64,000 bases of DNA from Tropicibacter oceani (GCF_029958925.1 NZ_CP124616.1:3868461-3932460); one strand, 5' to 3'; shown: positions 38,653 through 47,899, numbered from the stretch's first letter. Program-made: numbers and translations. Notes: generated by a model not told the origin, from the sequence alone.

Positions 38653-39364
38653 GAAATCCGGCCTCTCTCATCAGCGCGTCCGACGCGCTTTCGACCTCGT
38701 GCTCCAGCCGGTGGACAAACTCGGCCTGGGGCAGCCCCGGTTCGATGATCGGCAGGAATTCCACCACCGCCAGCCCCGGTTTGCGATAGACCCCGGTGCG
38801 CGGCCAAAAGACGCCCACATTGGTTGCCACGGGCGCGCAGGGCTGCTGCATCTGCTTGTACAGCGCGGCGGCGCCAACCTTGTAGGGTTTCTTGACCCCG
38901 GGCGCGACGCGCGTTCCTTGCGGATAGATAATCAGCTGACCGGCCTCGGCGGTGCCCTTGGCCACGTCGCGCAGCATCTTGGTGATGGCCTGGGCACGCT
39001 TGCCCCGGTTCACCGCGACGCAGCCGATCCGCCAGGCGTAAAGGCCGATGAAGGGCGTCCAGAGGATTTCGCGCTTCATGATGAACTTGGCCGATGGCAG
39101 GGCGCCGAAGATCAACATGATGTCCAGAAACGACTGGTGCTTGGCCGCGACCAGAACCGCGCCCGAGGGCGGCTCTCCGCGCACCTCGGTGCGCAGGCCG
39201 ACCATCCAGGCGGCTGTCCAGCGCACCCAGCGCGTATAGGCGCGGCAGGTTTCCCGCGCGATATGCGCCGAGAACAGCGCAAAGGGCCACATGACCAGCG
39301 CCAGAACGGCCATTGCCAGGTACATCTGGATCAGGAAAATCCAGGAACGGATCCATTGCAGCAT
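38630..39364 (-). CDS. plsC: 1-Acylglycerol-3-phosphate acyltransferase
   Basis: About 244 residues from the ATG at 39364, whose ATGA overlaps the ftsX stop (an earlier TTG is in frame but less likely). N-terminal transmembrane helix (FLIQMYLAMAVLALVMWPFAL), catalytic motif KHQSFLDIML near residue 76, GCVAVNRG near 118 and YPQGTRVAPG near 148, the full PlsC motif set. Produces phosphatidic acid for membrane lipids. A terminal-gene function in an ftsEX operon is unusual but seen in Rhodobacteraceae. Confidence 0.92.
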   Translation of the reverse strand: MLQWIRSWIFLIQMYLAMAVLALVMWPFALFSAHIARETCRAYTRWVRWTAAWMVGLRTEVRGEPPSGAVLVAAKHQSFLDIMLIFGALPSAKFIMKREILWTPFIGLYAWRIGCVAVNRGKRAQAITKMLRDVAKGTAEAGQLIIYPQGTRVAPGVKKPYKVGAAALYKQMQQPCAPVATNVGVFWPRTGVYRKPGLAVVEFLPIIEPGLPQAEFVHRLEHEVESASDALMREAGFHAENPDA

Positions 39365-40269
39365 CAATCCAGCCTTTCAAGAACGCGCCGCGCGGCAAAG
39401 CCGGTGGCAAGGAAGGCCACAAGCGCGGCCAGCGGCGGAACCAGCAGCGGCAACAGCCAGTGCCATCCCTGGAAACGCAGCCCCGTCAGGAAGCCGCCGG
39501 TATCCCCCGCCCCGGGCATGGCAAGGATCGCGATCAGGCCCAGCACGGTTCCCGCCCCGGCCCCGATCAGCGTGCGCAGGGTAAAGCGGCGGACAAAGGC
39601 GCTGGCGATATAGCCATCGGTGGCGCCGACCAGGCGCAGCACGGCGATTTCGCGGGCGTTCGCCGCCAGCGCCGCATTGGCCGCCAGGGTCACCATGGCC
39701 CCGGTAGCCGCGCCGATCAGCAGGATCGACAGCCAGCCCAGCAAACGCAAGCGCGCCGCCGCGACCACCAGAGGCCGTCGCCAGCGCGTGTGTTCGTCCA
39801 GCACCGCGCCGGGCACCTCGGCGGCAAGGCGCAGGCGCAGGCCTTCGCTGTCATAGCCGTCCGCGTCCTCGATCAGCTCGATCAGCTGCGGAACCGGCAG
39901 CGAGGCGATCGGCAGGTCGGGGCCGAACCAGGGCTCCAGCAGGGCCTTTTGTTCCTCGTCCGTCAGGGCGCGCGCCGATTGGATGCCGGGGGTTTGTTCC
40001 AGCACCCGCAGCGCGGCGGTGGTCTGGGTTTCCATCTGTTCAGCAGGGGCGGAAATGCGCAAGGTGGCGCTGCGCGCCAGCTCCAGCCCCCAGGCATCGG
40101 CAAGCCGCCCCGAGGCCAGCGACAAGGCCAGCGCAAAGACCGTCAGAAAGGCCATGGCGCCGCTGGTGAACAGGGTCAGCCAGACGGTATAGCCGGCGGG
40201 CGGCACCACCCGGTCGGCGCCGGCGTCGCGCGTCAGGACGGCGCGTATCATCTCGATCCAGGCCTTCAC
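39364..40269 (-). CDS. ftsX: Cell division protein FtsX (ABC transporter permease)
   Basis: 301 residues. N-terminal helix (AMAFLTVFALALSLASG), an extracytoplasmic loop of about 100 residues, and a C-terminal block of three helices containing NAREIAVLRLVGATDGYIASAF, the FtsX signature. Works with FtsE to regulate septal peptidoglycan hydrolases. GTG start at 40269 overlaps the ftsE stop (GTGA). Weakly conserved loop, as usual. Confidence 0.92.
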   Translation of the reverse strand: MKAWIEMIRAVLTRDAGADRVVPPAGYTVWLTLFTSGAMAFLTVFALALSLASGRLADAWGLELARSATLRISAPAEQMETQTTAALRVLEQTPGIQSARALTDEEQKALLEPWFGPDLPIASLPVPQLIELIEDADGYDSEGLRLRLAAEVPGAVLDEHTRWRRPLVVAAARLRLLGWLSILLIGAATGAMVTLAANAALAANAREIAVLRLVGATDGYIASAFVRRFTLRTLIGAGAGTVLGLIAILAMPGAGDTGGFLTGLRFQGWHWLLPLLVPPLAALVAFLATGFAARRVLERLD

Positions 40270-40943
40270 AGGTCAACCCCCGCCGCCTGGATGGTGCGGT
40301 TGGAAATCCGCAGCACCCGCGCCTGAACCTGTGCCTTGGCAGCGCGGATCAGGGCCAGGTCGTGGGTGGCGATCATCACCGTCTTGCCCATCTTGTTCAG
40401 CTCGACCAGCAGGCGCAGCAGGCGCTGCGACATTTCCCAATCGACGTTGCCCGTGGGTTCATCCGCCAGGATCACGTCGGGCGACAGGATCAGCGCCCGC
40501 GCCAATGCCGCGCGCTGCCGTTCACCCCCCGACAGTTCGGGCGGCAAGGCCCCGGCCCGGCTGGTCAGCCCGACCCAGCTGAGCAATTCGTTCAGGTTGT
40601 CGACCTGGTCCGGCGTCGCCAGCCCGCTGACGCTGAGCGGCAGGGCGATGTTTTCGGACACCGGCAGGTGATCAAGGAACTGGCAATCCTGGTGAACCAC
40701 CCCGATGCGCCGCCGGGCATAGGCCACAGCGTCGCGGTCAAAGGTGGTCACATCCTCGCCGAACAGGCGCAGGGTACCCTCGGTCGGTTTCAGCGCGCCG
40801 TAGCACAGTTTGAGAAAAGTGGTCTTGCCCGCGCCCGATGGCCCGGTCAGAAAATGGAACGACCCGGCCGCCAGCCTCAGGTCGATGTCCGTCAGCAGCG
40901 CCTCGCCGCTATAGGAATAGGCCACGTTTTCCAGCTCGATCAC
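40266..40943 (-). CDS. ftsE: Cell division ATP-binding protein FtsE
   Basis: 225 residues, ABC ATPase. Walker A GPSGAGKTTFLKLCYG near residue 36, Q-loop VHQDCQFL near 85, ABC signature LSGGERQRAALARAL near 138, Walker B VILADEPTGNVD near 158 and H-loop THDLALI near 195. Energises FtsX. GTG start at 40943. First gene of the ftsEX-plsC-PNPOx operon. Confidence 0.95.
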   Translation of the reverse strand: MIELENVAYSYSGEALLTDIDLRLAAGSFHFLTGPSGAGKTTFLKLCYGALKPTEGTLRLFGEDVTTFDRDAVAYARRRIGVVHQDCQFLDHLPVSENIALPLSVSGLATPDQVDNLNELLSWVGLTSRAGALPPELSGGERQRAALARALILSPDVILADEPTGNVDWEMSQRLLRLLVELNKMGKTVMIATHDLALIRAAKAQVQARVLRISNRTIQAAGVDL

Positions 40944-41095
40944 GTCTGTCCGCCCTGTTCCCGCCCCTGTGTTGCCCCTATTTGCTACAGCTTCACACAG
41001 GTTTCAATGTTCCGTGGTTAAGGATTGGACTTTTCCCCGTCGGACAGGCAACTTATTAAGGAAAAATCGTTCCTAGAACGGGAAGAGGACAGGAC

Positions 41096-42037
41096 GTGAG
41101 CAGAATTCGGCTGATCTGCCCCAATTGCGGCGCTCAATACGAGGTGCCCGTCGAGGTGATCCCAGAAGGCGGACGCGACGTGCAATGTTCCAATTGCGCG
41201 CATACCTGGTTTCAGGTGCATCCAGACGACGACGCGGACCTGGCCGAGGAACTGGGCAAACCCGGCCCGGCCGAGACCTGGGCCCCGGACGAGGCCGAAG
41301 AGGACGCCCCCGAGCCGTCCGAGCCCGAAGCCGAACCAGAGCCCGCCCCCCAGCGCAGCACGAAACGCGGCCTTGACCCGCAGGTGGCCGAGGTTCTGCG
41401 CGAAGAGGCCGCCCGCGAGCGTCGCCAGCGCGAGGCAGAGGCTTCGGCCTTTGAGATGCAGCCCGACCTGGGCCTGCGCGAACCCGACGAGGATGAACAG
41501 GCCCGCCGTTCGCGCGAGGCGCGCGCGCGCATGGCCCATATCCGCGGCGAGGATCTGAAACCGGAACCATCGCCGCCCCCTGCCCCTGAACAGGCGCCCC
41601 CGCCGGAACGGTCCCGGCGCAGCAGCGAAGCGGCGCTGGCCGGACGCTCGGCCGCGCAGGCCACGGCCGCCGCTGCGGAATCGCGGCGCGAATTGCTGCC
41701 CGATGTCGAAGAGATCAACCAGACCCTGCGCGCCAGCTCGGAACCACGGGTGACCGATGCCAACGAAGGCCGCGTGTCGGTCGACGACCCGGCGCCGCGC
41801 AAGTCCGGCGGCTTTTCGCGCGGCTTCTTTCTGATCGTGGTGCTGGCGGCAGTGGCGCTTGCGGTCTACGCCTCGGCGCCGCAGATCAAGGAAGCCGTGC
41901 CGCAATCGGCCGCCCTGCTTGACCCCTATGTCGCCAGCGTCGATGCCTTGCGGGTCTGGCTGGATGGGCAGGTGACCTCTCTCATGCAGTCGCTGGATGG
42001 GATGAGTTCGGAAACCGCCCCGACCACCGGCAACTAG
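41096..42037 (+). CDS. Zinc-ribbon (MJ0042-type) membrane protein
   Basis: 313 residues. The N-terminus IRLICPNCGAQYEV...DVQCSNCAHTWFQ is an MJ0042 zinc-finger with two CxxC pairs. A long acidic, proline- and arginine-rich disordered region follows (about residues 45-235), then one transmembrane helix (FFLIVVLAAVALAVYA) and a short periplasmic tail. This layout is typical of alphaproteobacterial zinc-ribbon proteins next to ftsEX, whose role is unclear. GTG start at 41096 preceded by AGAGGA. Divergent from ftsE. Confidence 0.85.
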   Translation: MSRIRLICPNCGAQYEVPVEVIPEGGRDVQCSNCAHTWFQVHPDDDADLAEELGKPGPAETWAPDEAEEDAPEPSEPEAEPEPAPQRSTKRGLDPQVAEVLREEAARERRQREAEASAFEMQPDLGLREPDEDEQARRSREARARMAHIRGEDLKPEPSPPPAPEQAPPPERSRRSSEAALAGRSAAQATAAAAESRRELLPDVEEINQTLRASSEPRVTDANEGRVSVDDPAPRKSGGFSRGFFLIVVLAAVALAVYASAPQIKEAVPQSAALLDPYVASVDALRVWLDGQVTSLMQSLDGMSSETAPTTGN

Positions 42038-42056
42038 GACCGGATGACCAAACGCA

Positions 42057-42082
42057 AAAGGGCGGGGATTTCCCCGCCCTTT
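42057..42082. terminator. Bidirectional terminator between the zinc-ribbon gene and tauC
   Basis: AAAGGGCGGGGA (42057-42068) and TCCCCGCCCTTT (42071-42082), a perfect 12-bp stem flanked by A and T on both sides, in the 81-base gap between convergent genes. Confidence 0.9.
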
Positions 42083-42118
42083 CGTGTTTTCAGCGCCTTG
42101 GTGTCTGCGGCCCGCCTG

Positions 42119-43384
42119 TCAGCTGCGGCCTTTCCACGGCACCAGCGCCTTTTCAGCCAGCCGCATCAGGATATCGATGCCAAAGCCGATAACCCCGATC
42201 AGGATGATCCCCATCAGCACGATGTCGGTTTGCTGGAACTTGGACGCCACCATGATCATCATGCCCGCGCCCTCCTCCGCCGCAACCAGTTCGGCGGCAA
42301 CCACCGTGCCCCAGCAGACGCCCATTGCCACCCGCGCCCCGGTGAAGATCTCCGGCAGCGAGTTCGGCACGATGACGTGGCGCATGATCTGCGCCTTGCT
42401 CGCGCCGAGCGAATAGGCCGCATGCACCTTGGTGATGTTCACCCCCGAAACCCCGGCCCGCGCCGCGATGGCCATGATCCAGAGCGCCGCGAGGAAGAGC
42501 AGGATGACCTTGCCCTGCTCGCCGATCCCGGCCCAGAGGATGACCAGCGGGATGAGCGCCAGAGGCGGCACCGGGCGCATGAATTCGACGATCGGGTCGA
42601 ACCAGCCGCGGAACCAGTTCGACAGCCCCATGGCATAGCCGAGCGGAATGCCGACCACGGCCCCGAGCACGAAGCCTTCGAGCACGCGCAGGAGCGACCA
42701 GCCAAGATGCGCCCAGAGCGTGCTGCCACGATAGCCTTCGCTGGCGATCTCGGACAGGCGTTTAACCACCGCCTCGGGCGAGGGCAGCCAGATCGGCTCC
42801 ATCTGCCAGCCCTTGGCCGGTTCAAAGTTCAGTGTTCCCTTGGGCGACATGCCGACACGGCCAAAGTCTGTCCAGACCTCGCCGCCCGGGGCGATCGGCT
42901 GACCGTTCACGGCAACGACCGTGTGGCCCGCGTCGCGCCCGAATTCGTCGTTCTGATCCACCCGGATCAGGCCCGACCGCCAGGCGCCGACCGTGTCGCT
43001 GTCATTCTTGGCCCAGCCATCGCCGGGGTCGACCTGGGGGGCGGTGACCTCGGTTCCGACCTCGAACACAAGGACGGTCACGGTGGCATCGTCCGGTTCG
43101 GTCCCTTCCGCGGTCGCGGTATAGGTAAAGCTGGCTTCGCCGATGAAGGGGCCGGGCGCATGCAGGAAGGACGGCAACAGTTTGGAGCCGGTAAAGGCCC
43201 CCCACAGCAGGAAAATCGCCAGGATCGAGACGACCGAGGCGACCCGGTTGGGGGACACCGCGCTTTCGTCGCCAAAGGTGACCGTCTTGAGCGAGGTGTA
43301 GTCGTTGACGGTTTTCTGCGCGACGAATTTGACCACGAAGAAGGCGACCACGAAGATCGCGATATAGATCAGCAGGACAATCAT
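42119..43384 (-). CDS. tauC: Taurine ABC transporter permease with an extra periplasmic domain
   Basis: 421 residues from the ATG at 43384, which overlaps the tauB stop (ATGA). Two N-terminal helices (about 1-21 and 46-62) are followed by some 130 residues rich in Asp, Thr and Gly that must lie outside the membrane, then LPSPEAVVKRL and the classic permease domain with EAA-loop motif YSLGASKAQIMRHVIVPNSLP and a final helix pair. Ordinary TauC has about 275 residues with no such insertion. It forms the channel for TauA-delivered taurine. The insertion may dock the binding protein or sense a ligand (inference). Confidence 0.9.
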   Translation of the reverse strand: MIVLLIYIAIFVVAFFVVKFVAQKTVNDYTSLKTVTFGDESAVSPNRVASVVSILAIFLLWGAFTGSKLLPSFLHAPGPFIGEASFTYTATAEGTEPDDATVTVLVFEVGTEVTAPQVDPGDGWAKNDSDTVGAWRSGLIRVDQNDEFGRDAGHTVVAVNGQPIAPGGEVWTDFGRVGMSPKGTLNFEPAKGWQMEPIWLPSPEAVVKRLSEIASEGYRGSTLWAHLGWSLLRVLEGFVLGAVVGIPLGYAMGLSNWFRGWFDPIVEFMRPVPPLALIPLVILWAGIGEQGKVILLFLAALWIMAIAARAGVSGVNITKVHAAYSLGASKAQIMRHVIVPNSLPEIFTGARVAMGVCWGTVVAAELVAAEEGAGMMIMVASKFQQTDIVLMGIILIGVIGFGIDILMRLAEKALVPWKGRS

Positions 43385-44187
43385 GCTGTTTCCTCCGATC
43401 GGCCCATGATTTCCTCTTCCATGTCCCAGATCATGCCCAGGATTTCCTCGCGCTTGGCGCTGAAATCGGGGTGTTTCTTGACCTCGCGCAGGTCCTGCCC
43501 GACGCCCATGTCGGCAAAGGGCAGGTTGTATTCGCGGTGGATGCGGCCGGGGCGCGGCGCCATGACGATCAGCCTTTCGCCCAGCAGCAGCGCCTCTTCG
43601 ACCGAGTGGGTGATCAGGATGATCGTCTTGCCGGTCTCTTTCCACAGCTTCAGCACAAGGCTTTGCATCTTTTCGCGGGTCAGCGCATCCAGCGCGCCCA
43701 GCGGTTCGTCCATCAAGATCACGTCGGGATCATTGGCAAGGCAGCGCGCCAGCGCGACGCGCTGCTGCATGCCGCCGGACAGCTCGTAAACCGCCTTTTC
43801 CTTGAAATCGCGCAATCCGACGACGTCCAGAAGGTGATCGACGGTGGTGGCCCAGTCCCGTTCGCTTTTGCCCGCCATGCGCGGGCCGAAACTGACGTTG
43901 GACCGCACGTCCATCCATTCGAACAGCGCGCCCTGCTGGAACACCATGCCGCGTTCGGCATCGGGGCCGGTGACCTTGTGGCCGTTCAGGGTGATGGTGC
44001 CGTCGGTGGGCGCCAGAAACCCGGCGACGATGTTCAGCAAGGTGGTCTTGCCGCAGCCCGATGGCCCCAGAACGCTAAGCAATTCGCCCTGCTTGATGTC
44101 GATCGAGACATCCTTGAGCGCCTGGACCGAACTGCCGTTGGGCAAATCGAACCGCATCGAGAGGTGTTGGATGGAAAGTCCGCTCAT
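43381..44187 (-). CDS. tauB: Taurine ABC transporter ATP-binding protein
   Basis: 268 residues. Walker A LGPSGCGKTTLLNIVAG near residue 40, Q-loop VFQQGALFEWMD near 83, signature LSGGMQQRVALARCL near 142, Walker B VILMDEPLGALD near 162, H-loop THSVEEAL near 199. The nitrate/sulfonate/taurine subfamily is indicated by the neighbours: TauA upstream, TauC downstream, and Tpa divergent. ATG at 44187. Confidence 0.93.
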   Translation of the reverse strand: MSGLSIQHLSMRFDLPNGSSVQALKDVSIDIKQGELLSVLGPSGCGKTTLLNIVAGFLAPTDGTITLNGHKVTGPDAERGMVFQQGALFEWMDVRSNVSFGPRMAGKSERDWATTVDHLLDVVGLRDFKEKAVYELSGGMQQRVALARCLANDPDVILMDEPLGALDALTREKMQSLVLKLWKETGKTIILITHSVEEALLLGERLIVMAPRPGRIHREYNLPFADMGVGQDLREVKKHPDFSAKREEILGMIWDMEEEIMGRSEETA

Positions 44188-44227
44188 GGCCTCCGCTCTT
44201 CTTGTAGGAGCCTGAGGCAGAACATGT

Positions 44228-44283
44228 TTTTCAGCGGAAAAACCCGTTCTGCCAGCGGCCTGCCGGGACGCGCCCGGCAGGCC
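44228..44283 (-). promoter_or_regulatory. Intercistronic hairpins between tauA and tauB
   Basis: A perfect 11-bp stem GGCCTGCCGGG / CCCGGCAGGCC with loop ACGCG (44257-44283) lies 20 bases after the tauA stop, next to the smaller palindrome GTTTTTC-AGC-GGAAAAAC (44228-44245). Such hairpins usually protect the abundant binding-protein mRNA and reduce downstream expression. Confidence 0.7.
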
Positions 44284-44303
44284 TGATGGTGGTTCAGGTC
44301 AGG

Positions 44304-45311
44304 TTACATCCCCGAGGCCGCTTCGAGCGGGCCGGTGTTGACGTTCTCGGCATAGCTGCCAAGCGCCGCGTCGATGCTGCCTGCTTCGACAAAGACATCC
44401 GCCACGCCCTTCATGAACTCCTGCGCGCCGCCGCCCAGCCATTTGGCCGAAAGCTGCTCTTCGACTGACGGGAAGATGAAGGTCGACATCGTCGCCATGG
44501 TGGCGTCTTCGTCCATGCCCGCATCCTTGGCGATGACCGGCAGCATCTTGGCGTGGTTCGCCTCGTCTGCCCACATGGCGTTGGCATCGGCCGTCACCTT
44601 CAGGAACTTGGCAACCGTATCGCTGTTCTCGGCAACCCAGCCCGCCGGGCCAGAGGTCACGTCGAACACCAGGATGCCCAGCTCTTCCTTTTCGGCGCCG
44701 GTCAGCAGGGTGTTGCCATGCTCTTTCATCCGGCGCAGCGAACCGCCCCAGCCGCAGGCCATGTCGACCGACCCCTGGGCAAGAGCCGCAGCGCCATCGG
44801 GCGGCGCCATGTCGACGACTTCCATGCCGGCGATGTCGACGCCAAAGTGCCCCATCTGCTTGAGGAACCCGTAATGCGCGGCGGTGCCCAGCGGCACGGC
44901 GACCTTCTTGCCGGCCAGCTCGCCGGCGCTGTCCTTGTCGATCTCCAGATCGGCGCGCACAACGCAGTTGTCGTTCTCGGAATAGCTGACCGCCACGTCG
45001 AGGATCTGCAGATCCTGCCCGGCGCTGGTTGCCACCACGAAGGGCGGCACGCCCTGAGACACGCTCAGCTGCACGTCGCCCGATGCCATTGCCGCGCTCA
45101 TCGCGGTGCCGGTGTCAAAGCTGACCCAGTTGACGGTCATGCCCAGCGCTTCGTCGTACATGCCTTCGACCTTGGCGTATTCGAAGGGCATCGGCCATTC
45201 CAGGAAATAGCCGACGGTGATCCCGCCGTGGCTTTCGGCCATGGCCGCCTGGGCCCCTGCCAGCATCGCGATTCCGCCTGCGGCGCCCATCAAGGCTGTC
45301 TTGAGTTTCAT
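44304..45311 (-). CDS. tauA: Taurine-binding periplasmic protein
   Basis: 335 residues from ATG 45311 (AGGGGAG about ten bases upstream). Signal peptide LKTALMGAAGGIAMLAGAQAAMA. The mature protein shows ITVGYFLEWPMPFEYAKVEG, TGTAMSAAMASGDVQLSVSQG and KKVAVPLGTAAHYGFLKQMG, typical of the sulfonate/taurine SBP family. Taurine specificity follows from linkage to tpa. First gene of tauABC. Confidence 0.92.
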   Translation of the reverse strand: MKLKTALMGAAGGIAMLAGAQAAMAESHGGITVGYFLEWPMPFEYAKVEGMYDEALGMTVNWVSFDTGTAMSAAMASGDVQLSVSQGVPPFVVATSAGQDLQILDVAVSYSENDNCVVRADLEIDKDSAGELAGKKVAVPLGTAAHYGFLKQMGHFGVDIAGMEVVDMAPPDGAAALAQGSVDMACGWGGSLRRMKEHGNTLLTGAEKEELGILVFDVTSGPAGWVAENSDTVAKFLKVTADANAMWADEANHAKMLPVIAKDAGMDEDATMATMSTFIFPSVEEQLSAKWLGGGAQEFMKGVADVFVEAGSIDAALGSYAENVNTGPLEAASGM

Positions 45312-45685
45312 ATCTTCATTCTCCCCTGTTGCGCCCCGCACGCGTGGCGGCGGAGCAAGTCTTGCGCAGACCTTTGGCCTGCGACGTCATGGCGCCTGTT
45401 TTTCGCGCTCTGGCCTGATCCGAACGGAAAAGCGGCAACCGATCAATGTTTTTCGCGGCGTTTTCCGCGACATTGCAAAGACCAAACCCGCGATTAAGCT
45501 TGCCTGAAACAAGATAACCCACTGTAATCCATAATCTTTACAACAAGCCCGCGGCTTTCCCAGCCACCAGCCCGCAAAATCTGGCCTCATATCAGCGCGC
45601 CATCTGGCCCTATCGACTGCCTGTCTTTCTGGCTCATCTGCTTTGGTTCCGCTAATCTATCATCAGCCCTGTCAGGAGGTTTCCC
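45312..45685. other. Divergent promoter region of tauABC and tpa
   Basis: 374 bases without a gene. It is AT-richer in the tpa-proximal half (around 45490-45545). I looked for a clear direct or inverted operator and saw none that I would name. A MocR/GntR-type taurine regulator would be expected, but no such gene is in the window. Confidence 0.6.
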
Positions 45686-47074
45686 ATGGACGGCACTCTT
45701 TCTCAGAACGATCTGAGCCACGTGGTCGAGGCCGACAAGGCCCACGTCTGGCACCATCTGGTGCAGCACAAGACCTTTGAAACCAAGGACCCCAACATCA
45801 TTGTCGAAGGCAAGGGGATGCGGGTCTGGAACCAGAACGGCAAGGAACACCTTGATGCGGTGTCCGGCGGGGTCTGGACAGTGAACGTTGGCTATGGCCG
45901 CGAATCGATTGCCAACGCGGTGCGCGACCAGCTGCTCAAGATGAACTATTTCGCCGGGGCTGCCGGGTCGATCCCCGGGGCGCTGTTTGCCGAAAAGCTG
46001 ATCGACAAGATGCCCGGTCAAAGCCGCGTCTATTATTGCAACTCGGGCTCCGAGGCGAACGAAAAGGCGTTCAAGATGGTGCGCCAGATCGCGCACAAAC
46101 GCTATGGCGGCAAAAAGAACAAGATCCTGTATCGCGACCGCGATTATCACGGCACCACCATCGCCTGCCTGTCGGCGGGCGGTCAGGACGAACGCGGCGC
46201 GCAGTACGGTCCCTTTACCCCCGGTTTCGTGCGGGTGCCCCATTGTCTGGAATACCGTGCCGCCGATCAGGGCGCCCCGTCCGAGAACTACGGCGAATGG
46301 GCTGCCGACCAGATCGAACAGGTGATCCTGCGCGAAGGCCCCGACACCGTGGGCGCGCTCTGCCTTGAACCCGTCACCGCAGGCGGTGGTGTCATCACCC
46401 CGCCCGAAGGCTATTGGCAGAAGGTTCAGGAAATCTGCCGCAAGTACGATATCCTGCTGCACATCGACGAAGTCGTCTGCGGCGTCGGGCGTACCGGCAC
46501 CTGGTTCGGCTATCAGCAATACGGCGTCCAGCCCGACATGGTCACCATGGCCAAGGGCGTGGCGAGCGGCTATGCGGCCATCGCCTGCCTGACCACGACC
46601 GAGGCGGTCTTTGACATGTTCAAGGACAACGCTGACGATCCGATGAACTATTTCCGCGACATCAGCACATTCGGCGGCTGCACCGCCGGCCCCGCCGCCG
46701 CGATCGAAAACATGCGCATCATCGAGGATGAAAACCTGCTGCAAAACTGCACCGACATGGGCGCCTACATGCTGGGCCGTCTGGGTGAACTGCAGGACAA
46801 ACACGCGGTCATCGGCCAAGTCCGCGGCAAGGGTCTGTTCCTGGGCGCCGAACTGGTCAGCGACCGTGAAACCCGCGCCCCGATGGAGGAAAAGCGCGTG
46901 CAGGCCGTCGTGGCCGACTGCATGGGTCAGGGCGTGATCATCGGGGCGACCAACCGCTCGGTCCCCGGGTTCAACAACACCCTTTGCTATTCGCCCGCGC
47001 TGATCGCCACCAAGGACGATATCGACCACATCATCGAGGCCACCGACGGCGCCCTGACCCGCGTTTTCGGCTAA
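45686..47074 (+). CDS. tpa: Taurine--pyruvate aminotransferase
   Basis: 462 residues, class III PLP aminotransferase, converting taurine and pyruvate to sulfoacetaldehyde and alanine. N-terminus DLSHVVEADKAHVWHHLVQH is characteristic of Tpa. Cofactor sites: YCNSGSEANEKAFKM near residue 115, HIDEVVCGVGRTG near 258 with the PLP Asp, and the Schiff-base lysine in VTMAKGVASGYA near 290. AGGAGG precedes the ATG. Divergent from tauABC, so uptake and first catabolic step are paired; sulfoacetaldehyde acetyltransferase (xsc) is not in the window. Confidence 0.93.
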   Translation: MDGTLSQNDLSHVVEADKAHVWHHLVQHKTFETKDPNIIVEGKGMRVWNQNGKEHLDAVSGGVWTVNVGYGRESIANAVRDQLLKMNYFAGAAGSIPGALFAEKLIDKMPGQSRVYYCNSGSEANEKAFKMVRQIAHKRYGGKKNKILYRDRDYHGTTIACLSAGGQDERGAQYGPFTPGFVRVPHCLEYRAADQGAPSENYGEWAADQIEQVILREGPDTVGALCLEPVTAGGGVITPPEGYWQKVQEICRKYDILLHIDEVVCGVGRTGTWFGYQQYGVQPDMVTMAKGVASGYAAIACLTTTEAVFDMFKDNADDPMNYFRDISTFGGCTAGPAAAIENMRIIEDENLLQNCTDMGAYMLGRLGELQDKHAVIGQVRGKGLFLGAELVSDRETRAPMEEKRVQAVVADCMGQGVIIGATNRSVPGFNNTLCYSPALIATKDDIDHIIEATDGALTRVFG

Positions 47075-47077
47075 ACG

Positions 47078-47773
47078 ATGGATCATCTGACCAACGATCT
47101 CGGGCAACCCATCGGGTTGCCCGTCGACCGCGCGTTTCCCCGCCCCAGACCCACGCATGAACCCCTGACCGGGCGGTTCTGCACCCTGACCGCAACGCGC
47201 GAGGACCACGCGCAGGCGCTATTGGCCGCCTTTGCCGAGGATACCAGCGGTGCGGGCTGGACCTATCTGCCAAACGCCCCCTGGCACGGCATCGACGATG
47301 CGCAGGCCTTCTGCCGCATGGCGCAGGGGTCGGCCGATCCGATGTTCTACACCATCACCGACGATCATGGCGTAATCTCGGGGTTTTGTTCGCTGCTGCG
47401 CATCGCCCCCGAGGTAGGCAGCATCGAGGTCGGCTTCATCCACTTTGCCCCGCGCCTGCAAAAGACCCCCGCCGCGACCGAAGCGCTGTTCCTGCTGATC
47501 GACCACGCGATGACCGATCTGGGCTATCGCCGCTTTGAATGGAAATGCGACGCGCTGAATGCGCCGTCGCGCGCGGCGGCCGAACGGCTGGGTTTCACCT
47601 ACGAAGGCACCTTCCGGCAGGCGACCCTCTACAAGGGCCGCAACCGCGACACCGCGTGGTTTTCCATCCTCGATGGCGAATGGGATACGCTAAAGGCGCG
47701 GTTCCAGCGCTGGCTGTCGCCCGGGAACTTCCTGGAAACCGGCCACCAGAAACGCCGCCTGAAGGATTGCTGA
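47078..47773 (+). CDS. GNAT family N-acetyltransferase (RimJ/RimL-like)
   Basis: 231 residues, three bases after the tpa stop. Acyl-CoA-binding GNAT features: FIHFAPRLQKTPAATEAL and LGYRRFEWKCDALNAPSRAAAERLGFTYEG, a strong RimJ/RimL signature (N-A-PS-RA-AE-LGF). Probably cotranscribed with tpa. Acceptor unknown; GNAT genes of this type often follow tpa in Rhodobacteraceae, which hints at alanine or taurine-related N-acetylation (inference). Confidence 0.86.
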   Translation: MDHLTNDLGQPIGLPVDRAFPRPRPTHEPLTGRFCTLTATREDHAQALLAAFAEDTSGAGWTYLPNAPWHGIDDAQAFCRMAQGSADPMFYTITDDHGVISGFCSLLRIAPEVGSIEVGFIHFAPRLQKTPAATEALFLLIDHAMTDLGYRRFEWKCDALNAPSRAAAERLGFTYEGTFRQATLYKGRNRDTAWFSILDGEWDTLKARFQRWLSPGNFLETGHQKRRLKDC

Positions 47774-47777
47774 ACCG

Positions 47778-47800
47778 GTCCCACCGGGCGCGGGTGGGAC
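47778..47800 (+). terminator. Hairpin after the tpa/GNAT operon
   Basis: GTCCCACC (47778-47785) pairs with GGTGGGAC (47793-47800), seven-base loop, four bases past the GNAT stop. No T run, so termination strength is uncertain. Confidence 0.5.
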
Positions 47801-47851
47801 GGCGGGCGGGGCGATGTTCGCAGAACAAGCGCCGTACAGCCGTCCCAAAAC

Positions 47852-47880
47852 AAAAAGGGCCGCCCAAGGCGACCCTTTGA
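47852..47880 (-). terminator. Terminator after the HU gene
   Basis: On the minus strand AAAGGGTCGCC and GGCGGCCCTTT pair (one wobble/mismatch) and are followed by TTG-TTTT. It starts 20 bases beyond the HU stop. Confidence 0.65.
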
Positions 47881-47899
47881 AACGCGATCCCGGATGGGA

